From assembly GCA_947480015.1 (NCBI GenBank), contig CANKBS010000006.1:1-64000 (forward strand): a stretch of DNA of 64,000 bases, given 5' to 3'. The DNA comes from Sphingobacteriaceae bacterium (lineage in GTDB: Bacteria; Bacteroidota; Bacteroidia; B-17B0; Aurantibacillaceae). This document shows, piece by piece, positions 10,765 through 21,128 of the stretch. Each line of letters opens with the position of its first letter. Position 1 is the stretch's first letter. The translations under genes were made by a program, and so were the position numbers. The notes under the pieces were generated by a model. The model had not been told where the DNA came from. It did no database searches and saw nothing but the letters and a program-made list of their open reading frames with translations.

Positions 10765-11420
10765 TGTGTTTTAAAAGCAAAAATAGGTTTATTTAATTTT
10801 TCTAAGCTGTTTTTTTTAATGAAAAGAAAATAATAGAGAATGCTAAAAAACATACCAATGGCGCTTCCTGCGGTAACATCGGCCAGCCAATGCTGCGAGA
10901 GATATACCCGGCTTAGCGCAGTAAATAAAGCCAAGGCGAAGAAAAAATACTTATACGAATGATTTTTAGAAACAAAAACCAGACACATAAAAACACTAAA
11001 AGCCTGCGTGGCATGTCCGCTCGGAAAACTGTTGTGAATGAACATCTCAACCCCCTCAACCAGTTTAACAGGCTGTTTATCGATATAAGAAAAAATAAAC
11101 ATGGGTCGGTTTTCATCATCAAAAAATAAATGTTTTAGTGCGATTGAAAATAAAGAAGCCGTTAAAAAGCTACTGGTGGCGTATAATCCAAGTCGCACAT
11201 TAAAAATAAGCAGCAGGATTAAAATAAACACAGCCACTGTGCCGTCGCCTAGATAAGTGATATAGTAAAAGAACGCATCGATCAAGCGATTGCCAACTAC
11301 CTTATTAATTTCAAGATGAATGAGCACCCGATCGTAACCCAGTAGAAAATATAGAGCCGTACAAAGCAAAACCCCATACAGACTCATGACCGCTAAATTA
11401 TTTTTTAGAAAATCCTTCAA
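10761..11420 (-). CDS. PAP2-type phosphatase
   Basis: FPSGHATQAF and SRVYLSQHWLADVTAGSAIG motifs; multi-TM. Confidence 0.92.
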   Translation of the reverse strand: MKDFLKNNLAVMSLYGVLLCTALYFLLGYDRVLIHLEINKVVGNRLIDAFFYYITYLGDGTVAVFILILLLIFNVRLGLYATSSFLTASLFSIALKHLFFDDENRPMFIFSYIDKQPVKLVEGVEMFIHNSFPSGHATQAFSVFMCLVFVSKNHSYKYFFFALALFTALSRVYLSQHWLADVTAGSAIGMFFSILYYFLFIKKNSLEKLNKPIFAFKTH

Positions 11421-11423
11421 GTA

Positions 11424-12194
11424 TTATAATTTTTTTGCCTCGTTCCAGTACCCATCTAATTCTTCCAGCTTACAGTCGGCTATTTCTTTGCCCTGTTCTT
11501 TTACCTTCGCTTCCATGTAACCAAAGCGTTTGATGAATTTTTTATTGGTTTGTTCGAGGGCGTCTTCGGGATTAATATTTAAAAAACGCGCATAATTTAT
11601 GAGCGAGAATAGTATATCACCAAATTCTTTTTCGGCCTTTTCCTGATTTTTTTCAGAGACTTCTTTTTCAAATTCAGAAAGTTCTTCTTTTACCTTTTCA
11701 TACACATCTTCCGGTTTTTCCCAATCAAAGCCTACAGCACGGGCTTTTTCCTGAATACGGTAAGCTTTTAATAAGGCCGGCATACTATTGGGAACGCCCG
11801 AAAGCACCGTTTTATTGCCACCTTTTTCTTTTTGTTTTAATTGTTCCCAGTTTTGTTTTACCTGTTCATCGGTTTCAGCTTTTACATCGCCGTAAATGTG
11901 GGGGTGACGGTAAATGAGTTTTTCGCAAAGCGAATCAATCACATCTTTGATGTTAAAATCGTTGGTTTCGCTGGCTATTCGTGAATAAAACACAATGTGA
12001 AGCAATATATCACCCAATTCCTTTTTAATCTCCGTCATGTCCTTTTTAAGAATGGCATCACTCAACTCGTAGGTTTCTTCAATGCTCAGGTGACGGATGG
12101 TTTCGATGGTTTGTTTTTTATCCCAGGGACATTGCTCCCTGAGCTCATCCATTATTTTTAAAAGGCGTAAAAAGGCGCTTGCTCGTTCATCCAT
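11424..12194 (-). CDS. mazG: Nucleoside triphosphate pyrophosphohydrolase MazG
   Basis: LRKIMDELREQCPWDKKQT-like N-terminus with EETYEL and EFGDILFSLINYAR. Confidence 0.95.
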   Translation of the reverse strand: MDERASAFLRLLKIMDELREQCPWDKKQTIETIRHLSIEETYELSDAILKKDMTEIKKELGDILLHIVFYSRIASETNDFNIKDVIDSLCEKLIYRHPHIYGDVKAETDEQVKQNWEQLKQKEKGGNKTVLSGVPNSMPALLKAYRIQEKARAVGFDWEKPEDVYEKVKEELSEFEKEVSEKNQEKAEKEFGDILFSLINYARFLNINPEDALEQTNKKFIKRFGYMEAKVKEQGKEIADCKLEELDGYWNEAKKL

Positions 12195-12274
12195 ATGCGG
12201 GCAAATTTAATAAATTAATACACTTAATCTTTTAACACAAAGTAAAGGTTTGCTAATTTTATTTATTTTAGCAA

Positions 12275-13390
12275 ATGCTTAAACGGTACTTTAGCTATTT
12301 AGTCACTTTTTGCCTTATTGAAGGTGTTTTAACCGCGCAAAACGGGATTACGCAAAATCCCGATTGGCAAATAAAACCTTGTGTGAATGCGGGTTTTGTG
12401 CTGGTTCACCGAATTAGTATTGGCCATTTAGTAAAAGGCTATCCAACTATTTATGAAGTAAATATTTCAAAACCAACCCTGGGTAATAAACTCTGGCATC
12501 AAGAAAACAACAAACCCGATATTGGCCTGAGTTTACAATGTATCGATTTTAAAAATTCATCCGAATTAGGCTATGCTTTAACGGCAGCACCCTTTATCGA
12601 AATCCCCTTTAATAAAATTGAAAAAACATCGCGCGTCTTTATGCGCCTGTGTTGGGGAGCTACCTATATTACCAAATGTTTTGATATTGAGAACAACCAC
12701 AAAAACATTGCCATTGGAAGTCACTGGAATGCCTATGTGCAGTTTAAATGGTTCTGGCACTTACAACTCACTAAAAATTTACGTTTCGAGCCCGGTATTG
12801 CCTTTACCCATGCCAGTAACGGCAAATCACGCAATCCAAATTTAGGGTTAAATGTAGTGAGTTTAAATGCCGGTTTAAATATTCTTATCCCCTCTAAAAC
12901 CAAGGCTGTTGTGACGCGCATCGACTCTTCCACCAAAGTAAAATCTAAAAATGAACTCCTGGCGTTTGCAGCCATCGGTTTTAACGAACGTGAAGTGGGC
13001 AGTAAAGAACTTACCTGTTACGTGCTTTCAATGGCTTATCAACGCAACGTGCGCAATACCCATAAGTTTTCGGCGGGCTTCGATTTTTTCTATGATCAGA
13101 ATTATCAATACGATCTTGAAAATAAATTTGGAGCACCGGCTTCCGGCATCGATAAAATGCGAGTAAGTGCCCGTGTAGGATATTCTTATAATGTTGGACG
13201 AATTAGTTTTCCGATTGAACTGGGTTATTATGTTTTTCAAAAAACAAATGCCGATGCCATGATGGTAAGCCGTTTGGGCGTGCGGTATTACTCAAAAAGC
13301 GGACTCATGGCACATTTTGGTTTACGGACCCATTTTGCTGTGGCTTATGATTTTGAATATGGGCTTGGTTACCGTTATTTTCTGAAATAA
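12275..13390 (+). CDS. Acyloxyacyl hydrolase / PagL-like outer membrane lipid A 3-O-deacylase family
   Basis: Beta-barrel-like protein with signal peptide; LRFEPGIAFTHASNGKSRNPNLGLNVVSLNAGL resembles the PagL-type HxSNG motif. Confidence 0.7.
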   Translation: MLKRYFSYLVTFCLIEGVLTAQNGITQNPDWQIKPCVNAGFVLVHRISIGHLVKGYPTIYEVNISKPTLGNKLWHQENNKPDIGLSLQCIDFKNSSELGYALTAAPFIEIPFNKIEKTSRVFMRLCWGATYITKCFDIENNHKNIAIGSHWNAYVQFKWFWHLQLTKNLRFEPGIAFTHASNGKSRNPNLGLNVVSLNAGLNILIPSKTKAVVTRIDSSTKVKSKNELLAFAAIGFNEREVGSKELTCYVLSMAYQRNVRNTHKFSAGFDFFYDQNYQYDLENKFGAPASGIDKMRVSARVGYSYNVGRISFPIELGYYVFQKTNADAMMVSRLGVRYYSKSGLMAHFGLRTHFAVAYDFEYGLGYRYFLK

Positions 13391-14134
13391 ATGATGCGTT
13401 TAGTTTTATACCTTTTTTTGTTTCTTCTATTTTCGGCCTGCAGCAAACAAAGTGCGGGCGATTGTTTTAAATCAACCGGACCTGAAACGACTGAAGTCAG
13501 ATATCCCGGTACTTTTAATACGATTGAACTTTATGCTAATATGGAACTAACCATCATCAAAAGCAACGCGTGTAAAGTTGAATTAATTGGAGGGAAAAAT
13601 GTTTTAAAAAACATGTCTACCAAAGTCACCGGCTCAGTGCTTAGTCTCGAAAATTTAAACAAATGTAATTTTGTACGTGGCTATAAAAAGAAAATAAAAG
13701 CCAATATTTATTTACCCTACCTCAAAAACCTTATCAATTATGGTGTGGCGAGCATTCACATGGATGAGGCATTTGTGCAGGATTCCATTAAGTTAGCAGC
13801 CGAAAGTTCAGGCGATATTTTTGTGTCTGGAAATTTCGATTATATCCATGCCATTTCAAATGGTAATGGTGATCTCTACTTAAAAGGTAATTGTAAGTCG
13901 TTTTACCTTTATTCAAATGGCACTAATTTTGTTTGGGCGCAAGATTTGATAATTAGCAATGATGCCTATGTTGAAACGCATACCCTTGGCGATTGCTACA
14001 TTAATGCCACGCAATTAAAAAAGTTTGAATACAGTGTTGTGAAAGCCGGCAACATCTACTACAGTGGAAGTCCTACAAAGATAAGCGATTTTAGTCCGGC
14101 CGGAGCCAAAGGAAAAGCCATTCAAAAAAACTAA
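13391..14134 (+). CDS. DUF2807 head-GIN-domain lipoprotein
   Basis: Lipoprotein signal FLFLLFSACSKQ; repetitive beta-helix GIN pattern (FNTIELYANMELTIIKSNACKVELIGGKNVL). Confidence 0.8.
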   Translation: MMRLVLYLFLFLLFSACSKQSAGDCFKSTGPETTEVRYPGTFNTIELYANMELTIIKSNACKVELIGGKNVLKNMSTKVTGSVLSLENLNKCNFVRGYKKKIKANIYLPYLKNLINYGVASIHMDEAFVQDSIKLAAESSGDIFVSGNFDYIHAISNGNGDLYLKGNCKSFYLYSNGTNFVWAQDLIISNDAYVETHTLGDCYINATQLKKFEYSVVKAGNIYYSGSPTKISDFSPAGAKGKAIQKN

Positions 14135-14162
14135 TCCTGATTCTGAAAAATAGAATTAGGTA

Positions 14163-14756
14163 TTAATTATCCACAAAACGGTCTTTTAATTGCTGTTCTG
14201 CATTAATGATGTGAATAATAAAATTAAGCAAATTCAATAAGTGCATTTGCTGATTGGGTGATGTAATGAGGCGGTACTTTTCGGGATGCGTGAGTTGCAG
14301 AGCTGAAGCCACACTATAAAGCGTTAAATTGGAAACCGTTTCATAATCAATTAATTTATTTTGAACGGTCCCGAAATAGTTAACCGTGGCATCCTGTAAA
14401 TTATTTAAACTAATTTTTTGTGAGATGGGTTGGTATTCGATTAAGCCTGCACCGTATAATTTAGGACGAAGGACTTCTGAAAATTCAAGTAAACGAAACA
14501 GGTTGGTGCCTTCTACCAAAATATCCATACCACCATTTTCGTAGGTCTTTAATATGCGTGAAATCTTTACCTCACAACCATATTTTTTAACTTTCCCTTT
14601 TTCCAAAAACGGAATTCCAAAAGCCGCGTCATTATCCAAACAATCGTCAACCAAGTGTTTGTAGCGCTCCTCAAAAATATACAACTTGGTGGTTTCACCC
14701 GGAAACAAAACGGTGTTCAGGGGAAACATAGGAATGGTTAATTGTTGTGCTTTCAT
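14163..14756 (-). CDS. Stand-alone LON substrate-binding-domain protein
   Basis: QQLTIPMFPLNTVLFPGETTKLYIFEERYKHLVDDCL. The internal Met at 14756 is preferred over the ORF start at 14837 because the domain begins there. Confidence 0.85.
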   Translation of the reverse strand: MKAQQLTIPMFPLNTVLFPGETTKLYIFEERYKHLVDDCLDNDAAFGIPFLEKGKVKKYGCEVKISRILKTYENGGMDILVEGTNLFRLLEFSEVLRPKLYGAGLIEYQPISQKISLNNLQDATVNYFGTVQNKLIDYETVSNLTLYSVASALQLTHPEKYRLITSPNQQMHLLNLLNFIIHIINAEQQLKDRFVDN

Positions 14757-14962
14757 AACGCTTAAGTGTTTTTTAGCAAAAACTGTGCTAAAGGTTGAAA
14801 ATAACTTTTCGGAGATGGTGGTAATGTAATGCAGCATCGTTTAGTTAGTAATTAATACGCTAAACAAGCGTATGAAGTTGGGTAGATGAACGGTTATTTG
14901 TGAAAAAAAGGCCTCCAGCATAAAACAAATGACTGAGGCCCTACTTACCTGGAGTAAGTTCT

Positions 14963-16126
14963 TTATTGTGTAATGCCAAGTTTTTTGGCAATGCTAGCCG
15001 GTAATGCCTTTTTATGAATCATAATACTGGTGGTTTTATACAACACATAACTTTCGCTGGCATAAAAATAACCCTCACTTTGGTTCGATTCTTTGCCCCA
15101 ACTGTTTTTTACCACATAATATAAGGTGTTGTTTTGGTCTTTTACAGTGCCTACAATGTGCATACCATGGTCATCTTGTGTTTCGTAATTATCAAATGCT
15201 CTTTGTCTGATCTCCTGGGTAATTTCTAATTGTTTTTGTGGTTTTACTGATAAACTTTTTTTCTCATCATCGCTCATTTTAGCATAAGCACTTTCAGGCA
15301 CAATGGCCAAAGCATCGGCACGTAAAAACGTTTTTTCACTCACATCGGCTCCCCAGGCAATGGTATAACCAGTGTTAATCGCATGACTAAGCACTTCCTG
15401 AAATTCAGTTAAGGGTACATTGTAAACACGTTGCCAGTTCCAATTGTCGGGAATTTCTAATACAAATGGACTATAAAACGGATGATGTGTAAAGGAGGTT
15501 AAAAAAATATAATCATCGGCATTTAATCCCATAGCCTCGGCAAAGGTTTTAGGCGTGTAGCTTTTGCCATTGTAATCAAACTTCTCTGGGGTTTTTCCTA
15601 AAAATTCATCGCAAACTGAAACGACAGTATTGTGTAAGAAATTAAAATCAATTTTTTGTGTTTCATCTAATGATGCCGGTTGTAAAATGTTTTTTAGGGT
15701 TGTTTCAAGTAATTTATGATTGTGTGGGGCATTCAAATCTTTCTTGCCGCTATAAGCTTGTTCGGGAACCATACCATAATTTTTAAGCACGTGAATAGCA
15801 TCGGGAAAACCACCACCTTCACCGAAATTAGTTTTACCATGCATGCGCACGTAGTTATCGGCTTTGAGTGCATATACTTTATTCACCACATACATTTCAC
15901 TTAAATTAAAATCTTTGCTTTTCCCCATTCTGATCATTTCACTTTCGAAAAAAGATAGCGAAGAAAAAGACCAACAGGTGCTGGTTTGGTTTTGATTCTG
16001 GACAGCAGTGGCTTCCAAATTTTTTATGGTGGTGAATTTATATTCGCTGTCTTTTACATTCGTTTTTTCCTGTGCAAGTCCGCAAAGAGCTATAAACAAA
16101 AGGGAGGCAAGTAATTTAATTTTCAT
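14963..16126 (-). CDS. C1-family cysteine peptidase (bleomycin hydrolase/PepC-like)
   Basis: QNQTSTCWSFSSLSFFESE, DDHGMHIVG and VVKNSWG catalytic motifs; signal peptide. Confidence 0.9.
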   Translation of the reverse strand: MKIKLLASLLFIALCGLAQEKTNVKDSEYKFTTIKNLEATAVQNQNQTSTCWSFSSLSFFESEMIRMGKSKDFNLSEMYVVNKVYALKADNYVRMHGKTNFGEGGGFPDAIHVLKNYGMVPEQAYSGKKDLNAPHNHKLLETTLKNILQPASLDETQKIDFNFLHNTVVSVCDEFLGKTPEKFDYNGKSYTPKTFAEAMGLNADDYIFLTSFTHHPFYSPFVLEIPDNWNWQRVYNVPLTEFQEVLSHAINTGYTIAWGADVSEKTFLRADALAIVPESAYAKMSDDEKKSLSVKPQKQLEITQEIRQRAFDNYETQDDHGMHIVGTVKDQNNTLYYVVKNSWGKESNQSEGYFYASESYVLYKTTSIMIHKKALPASIAKKLGITQ

Positions 16127-16514
16127 TTGGTTTAATATTAGGTGAATAAGCTTTTATAAGTGCAAGCAAATATCTGATTTCAAAAATGCTAAACAAAACA
16201 TAATACAAAATAAAATGGATGGCGAAATTAAAAAAACCCGCTTTGTCAATAAACGAATAACTAAGTATGGCTATAAGCGCCAGTAAGAGCTTTATAACAA
16301 TACATACCAATAACACCTGTGTAAACTCAGCAAACTTGGCGCGGCGCCAGTAAATAAGGTTAAAAAGAAAGGTCATGCTTCCGAAAAACCAAACGCCATA
16401 ATGCCAGTGTATACTTGGTAGGATTTGATAATAATTTAAACTGAAGGATAAAACGACACTTAATAGGAGCGGTATGACTAACGAAGCCGCAAATTTTAAA
16501 ATAGGGCTATTCAT
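16116..16514 (-). CDS. Small multi-TM membrane protein, unknown
   Basis: Four hydrophobic segments; overlaps the neighbouring atpZ-like gene by 4 bp. Confidence 0.6.
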   Translation of the reverse strand: MNSPILKFAASLVIPLLLSVVLSFSLNYYQILPSIHWHYGVWFFGSMTFLFNLIYWRRAKFAEFTQVLLVCIVIKLLLALIAILSYSFIDKAGFFNFAIHFILYYVLFSIFEIRYLLALIKAYSPNIKPNEN

Positions 16515-16723
16515 TTTTTAGGCTGGATAAAATCTTTCACTACCAAATACATAGCAATGATAATGCCTAGTAAACTTAATACAATGGTAAAACCGGGTGT
16601 TTGATTTGTATAATAAAGATCGAGTTTTTGACCTCCTAAAGTAGAAAGGCCAATGATAAGGCCCATCTGCAGAGCCATGTTTCCATATTTAACGAGCAGA
16701 TTAGGCGGTTTTTGTTGCGGCAT
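16511..16723 (-). CDS. AtpZ/AtpI-like ATP synthase-associated protein
   Basis: 70 aa, two TM: KYGNMALQMGLIIGLSTLGGQKLDLYYTNQTPGFTIVLSLLGIIIAMYLVVKDF. Confidence 0.8.
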   Translation of the reverse strand: MPQQKPPNLLVKYGNMALQMGLIIGLSTLGGQKLDLYYTNQTPGFTIVLSLLGIIIAMYLVVKDFIQPKK

Positions 16724-17114
16724 TTAAAGGAGATGAATTCTGTACCATGTTTTTAACCTTGGCGCCCATGTTACAAGTTCCTGTAAATATAGCACCCGGA
16801 TCAATCATAAGTTTAGAAGTGATGATATCGCCAGTAATTTTTGCAGTTCCTTTTAACGCCAGCATTTCCGATACATTTACAGTACCGCGCACCTCGCCGC
16901 TCAAATCGGCATTAGTAGCCGTAATATTACCTTCTACAATGCCATGAGTGCCTAATACAAATTTGCCCGAAATAACCACGTTACCGGTAATGGTACCATC
17001 AATACGCACATCACCTGCCGAACTAATGTCGCCAATTATTTTTGTTCCGTTACCTATAAGGTTAACCGAACTTGCATCCATTACCTGATTTTTTGATGAA
17101 CCCATTCCAAACAT
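16701..17114 (-). CDS. Bactofilin (polymer-forming cytoskeletal protein)
   Basis: NLIGNGTKIIGDISSAGDVRIDGTITGNVVISGKFVLGTHGIVEGNITATNADLSGEVRGTV. Confidence 0.95.
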   Translation of the reverse strand: MFGMGSSKNQVMDASSVNLIGNGTKIIGDISSAGDVRIDGTITGNVVISGKFVLGTHGIVEGNITATNADLSGEVRGTVNVSEMLALKGTAKITGDIITSKLMIDPGAIFTGTCNMGAKVKNMVQNSSPLNAATKTA

Positions 17115-17239
17115 GATTATAATATTACACTAATTTAATTCCACCCAAAAATAAGAGATTTATTCTGCTTTAGACCTTTTTTGAACAAAAATTGGCAAAA
17201 ATTAGACGAAATAGAAGGATTTTAAGATGAAAGTCGGGA

Positions 17240-20023
17240 CTAGTTTTTAGCCTTTAATTTGGCATAATTGTCCTCAAAAAACAATTTATAGCCCGAAACA
17301 TTCTTCTTTTTATACAAAAGCGGCAAATTATCGGCAAAAATGGGGAAAATATCAATCTGATCTTTTTTCACATCACCCTTAAACATATCGGGGTCGGCAA
17401 TCACGTTTTCGTAATAACTCATTACCTCCTTGGCATTTGTGAAGGTTTTTAAAACCACCATTTGTTTTCCTAAACCAAATAAATTAGAATTCATTTCGAA
17501 CTTATGCTCCGAATAATAAACGCTATTAAAGGTGCCTAAATTCTTTTTAAAACCATCGGCAATTTTTTGATCATCGGTTGTAATAGCAACCAAAAAATGT
17601 TCCGCTTCAAAATTCACGGCAAAGGTATCCACCTTCGTGTTGCCGGGTTCAGCGACTTTAAATATTTCGGGATTTTTTTGTTTTTTAATCGAAGTCAGAA
17701 TGTCCTCCGAAAGCGTTGTTACATCAGCATTCGGATATTTGGCAACCAAAAGTTTTAAACCATACTCCAAGCTATCTATACCTTTAAGTTTACCATAACT
17801 CATGGCCTTTATAAATTCAAACTTTGGCAAGTACTCACTTTTACCAAATTTTGTAACCCCTTCTTTTGATTTGGTAAAGGCATCGGCATAATTTTTAGCG
17901 GTGTACGTTTCGTATACCGACACATAAAATTTTTCCACTTCACTTTTTTGTGCGTTCAGTTCCTGTGCATAGTCAGGATTCTTTATTAGCAAGGCTATTT
18001 CCGAATCGGGATAGTCGTTCAAAATTTTGTTCTTATAATACTCAGCCCTCTCATTATTCTTTTCTGCCAAATACACACGATACAGAATGTAATATGATTT
18101 TAAAGCATACTTATTATCCGGAAAACGGGTGTTTAATTCTTCAAATGAAGCAATGGTTTTTTTTGGGTTATTTAATTCTTCCTTGTAAATAGAACCCATC
18201 ATGTAGTAAGCCTTTATGATTTTAGCATTACTCTTATGCATGAGTGAATCGCTTAAAGGAAGATCTTTTAAATAAAAGGATTTACTGTTAGCCGTATCTT
18301 TTTTAGTACCGGCACCATTCGCAATTTCACTCGGACCATCCGGTGCAGGGTCGTCAATGGTTAACGCTTTATTTGAACGACGCCAGTTATCCTCGTGTTT
18401 GCGTTGACCCCAACGTTTCACGAAATCGGCCACGCCCAAAGCAATGGTAGAAGGATTGTAAAAATAAAAAAGAGCTGCGCCGGGACTTGAACCAAAATCG
18501 GGAGAGGTTTGTCCGGGTGCACCACCACTAGCACCCGTGGCACCACCATTGGCTTGTGCGGCAAGAAGTGCCGCTTCTTTTTCTTTACGTTTACGTTCAG
18601 CCTCTTTTTCAAGGTTGGCCATCATTTTGGTGATAAAAGCATTACGGTCAGCATCCGACATTTTAGCAATGCGTTGTAAACTATCCTCACGACTAATGGT
18701 ACGAATATAACCAACCAATGTTTCGAGCGTTTTTTTACGGGCTAAAATGGCGTTGTAATCGGGATAATCGGCCGGTAATACCGCTATGGTGCTGTCGTAA
18801 TAGGCTTCAGCAGGCTGGTAGTTCGTTAAATCAAAATTAATTTCACCTAGTTTTAAAAAGGACAAGGCTTTTTGTTTGGGATTGTTTACCGAAGTTTTAA
18901 CTGACTTTTTATAGTAAACCATGGCTTGATTTCGGTTATTCTCCTTCTCTTCAATCTCACCTAAAGTGAAGTATATCACATCAAAATAGTCGCTATTCTT
19001 AAACTCCTTGGCCATTTTTAAAAGACCTTTTTTTGTTTTTTCAGAGTTACTGCGTTTTACATCCAACAAACGTGCAATTTTAATTTTGCTATAAAACACC
19101 AGTTCATAATTGGGTTTTAACTGGATGGTTTGATTGTAGTAAGCAACAGCACGGTGGTTGTCTTTTAAGATTTCAGAAAGCTGCCCAATAATAAAAGCAT
19201 AGCGTGCTCTGTTTTTTTTGCTGATACCGGTAATGATATTGGTGTTGCGGGTAGCCTCCATTAATTTAGCAACCGCTTCGGTATACTGCCCGCGACGAAT
19301 GTAATAATCGGCCCATAACAGAGGCAATTCGTTTTTTATTTTGTTTGGCAGTTTACGTTCGTTTTTTAAAAACCCTAAAAGTGGTTCTGAACTGCTCACC
19401 GAACCAATTTCATTATTGGCTTTAATAAGCCACATCATGGCGGTGAACTTATCGTTTGATTTGTTGTAAGTTCTAATCACATACTCAAACGATTCAATGG
19501 CGCTAAAGAACTCGCGTTTATAAAAATGAGCAATGCCAATGTTAATCCAGTTATTATCAATCCATTTGCCGGCTGAAGCAATCTCATTTCCCTTTTTATC
19601 CTTAATGGCATGTTTTTGAATACACAATGAGGATTTTTTTATGGCCTTATCAAATTCGGGAAAAGTAGCTTTGGCCTTTTCGGGCGCCGGGTAAATGTAA
19701 ATGGGTAAAATCTTATCGAAGTTTTCTTTGTTGGCTTTTTCAACTTTATAAACCCCATCGTCTAAATTAACCCCCGAATAATAATAACCGTTGTAACGTG
19801 CCGTTAAATTGTGATAAGCACGGTTAACCACGGCATTTTTTTTAGTGCTGCAGGCAATTACAACAGCGAGTAAAACAAATGAATATAGAATGCGTTTAAG
19901 TAACACCGGTTTATAATAACGTGAATATAGTAATTTTAGTGTGTTTGTAAGCCGGTGTTTAAAATCAGAATACAGCAATATCAAACTGAACCAAATCAAC
20001 AAATTCCTGAACGCGTTTTTCAA
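17240..20023 (-). CDS. sprE: T9SS-associated TPR lipoprotein SprE/PorW
   Basis: Lipoprotein-like ...VVIACSTKKNAVVNRAYHNLTARYNGYYYSGVNLDDGVYKVEK followed by TPRs; pattern of SprE/PorW. The true start is probably internal. Confidence 0.85.
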   Translation of the reverse strand: MKNAFRNLLIWFSLILLYSDFKHRLTNTLKLLYSRYYKPVLLKRILYSFVLLAVVIACSTKKNAVVNRAYHNLTARYNGYYYSGVNLDDGVYKVEKANKENFDKILPIYIYPAPEKAKATFPEFDKAIKKSSLCIQKHAIKDKKGNEIASAGKWIDNNWINIGIAHFYKREFFSAIESFEYVIRTYNKSNDKFTAMMWLIKANNEIGSVSSSEPLLGFLKNERKLPNKIKNELPLLWADYYIRRGQYTEAVAKLMEATRNTNIITGISKKNRARYAFIIGQLSEILKDNHRAVAYYNQTIQLKPNYELVFYSKIKIARLLDVKRSNSEKTKKGLLKMAKEFKNSDYFDVIYFTLGEIEEKENNRNQAMVYYKKSVKTSVNNPKQKALSFLKLGEINFDLTNYQPAEAYYDSTIAVLPADYPDYNAILARKKTLETLVGYIRTISREDSLQRIAKMSDADRNAFITKMMANLEKEAERKRKEKEAALLAAQANGGATGASGGAPGQTSPDFGSSPGAALFYFYNPSTIALGVADFVKRWGQRKHEDNWRRSNKALTIDDPAPDGPSEIANGAGTKKDTANSKSFYLKDLPLSDSLMHKSNAKIIKAYYMMGSIYKEELNNPKKTIASFEELNTRFPDNKYALKSYYILYRVYLAEKNNERAEYYKNKILNDYPDSEIALLIKNPDYAQELNAQKSEVEKFYVSVYETYTAKNYADAFTKSKEGVTKFGKSEYLPKFEFIKAMSYGKLKGIDSLEYGLKLLVAKYPNADVTTLSEDILTSIKKQKNPEIFKVAEPGNTKVDTFAVNFEAEHFLVAITTDDQKIADGFKKNLGTFNSVYYSEHKFEMNSNLFGLGKQMVVLKTFTNAKEVMSYYENVIADPDMFKGDVKKDQIDIFPIFADNLPLLYKKKNVSGYKLFFEDNYAKLKAKN

Positions 20024-20888
20024 CGTTTTCCTGCGTTAATCCAATTAAACGTTCGGTACCAAAGCGCTCAACTGTAAAGCTGGCCATGGCACTACCAAAA
20101 ATAATGGCACGCTTCATGTTCTCAAAACTAATGTCTTTGGTTTTTGCTAAATAACCAATAAAACCGCCGGCAAAACTATCACCTGCTCCGGTTGGATCGT
20201 AAACATCTTCTAGGGGTAAGGCAGGAGCGAAGAATACCTCTTCTTTGTTGAATAACAGGGCGCCATGCTCACCTTTTTTAATAATGAGGGTCGTTGGACC
20301 CATTTGTAATATTTTTTGGGCAGCTTTCACTAAGGAGTATTCGCCCGATAACTGGCGGGCTTCCGAATCGTTAATGGTAAGCACATCAACCATGGCAATG
20401 GTTTTTTTTAAATCATCCATGGCAATGTCCATCCAAAAATTCATGGTATCCAAAACGATTAATTTCGGACGTTTATTCATTTGGTTGATCACGCTTTGTT
20501 GCACAGCCGGAACCAGGTTACCAAGCATTAGGAATTCACATTCCTTAGCCCCTTCAGGAACAATGGGGTCAAAATTGGCCAATACGTTTAATTGCGTGTC
20601 AAGTGTATCGCGGGTGTTGAGGTCGTTATGGTATTTTCCGCTCCAGAAAAAAGATTTTTCACCGGCTTTAATTTGTAAACCATCAAGGTTAACGCCTTCT
20701 TTTTTTAAGGTATTTAAAAAATCTGCAGGAAAATCGTCACCAATAACCGATACCAAATGGATGTCGCGGTTAAAATAAGAGGCTGCTAAAGCTATATAGG
20801 AGGCGGCTCCACCAACTATTTTATCTGTTTTCCCGAAGGGTGTTTCAATTGCATCAAAGGCTACGGTACCTACTACTAATAAACTCAT
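19965..20888 (-). CDS. PfkB-family carbohydrate/nucleoside kinase
   Basis: VGGAASYIALAASYF and DPTGAGDSFAGGFIGYLA signatures. Start taken at MSLLVVGTVAFDAIE. Confidence 0.93.
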   Translation of the reverse strand: MSLLVVGTVAFDAIETPFGKTDKIVGGAASYIALAASYFNRDIHLVSVIGDDFPADFLNTLKKEGVNLDGLQIKAGEKSFFWSGKYHNDLNTRDTLDTQLNVLANFDPIVPEGAKECEFLMLGNLVPAVQQSVINQMNKRPKLIVLDTMNFWMDIAMDDLKKTIAMVDVLTINDSEARQLSGEYSLVKAAQKILQMGPTTLIIKKGEHGALLFNKEEVFFAPALPLEDVYDPTGAGDSFAGGFIGYLAKTKDISFENMKRAIIFGSAMASFTVERFGTERLIGLTQENVEKRVQEFVDLVQFDIAVF

Positions 20889-21018
20889 GTAATTTTTTTT
20901 TAAATTTTTTGGTAAAGATATTGTTTTATTCGAAAATGTGTAGTAGTTTTGCAACCCTAATCAGAAAAATACTTGCTTTTGTAAGCGATTTTTTTGAAAA
21001 GGACAACCAGAAACAAAT

Positions 21019-21092
21019 TCCTTCTTAGCTCAGCTGGTTAGAGCACATGACTGTTAATCATGGGGTCCCTGGTTCGAGCCCAGGAGAGGGAG
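21019..21092 (+). tRNA. tRNA-Asn (GTT)
   Basis: TCCTTCT...AGAGGGA acceptor pairing; anticodon stem-loop gactGTTaatc; TΨC arm GGTTCGAGCCC. Confidence 0.96.
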
Positions 21093-21097
21093 CAAAC

Positions 21098-21128
21098 GAA
21101 AGCCATCCATGTCGGATGGCTTTTTTTA
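21098..21128 (+). terminator. Intrinsic terminator after tRNA-Asn
   Basis: AAAGCCATCC-atgtc-GGATGGCTTTTTTT hairpin plus T-tract. Confidence 0.8.
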
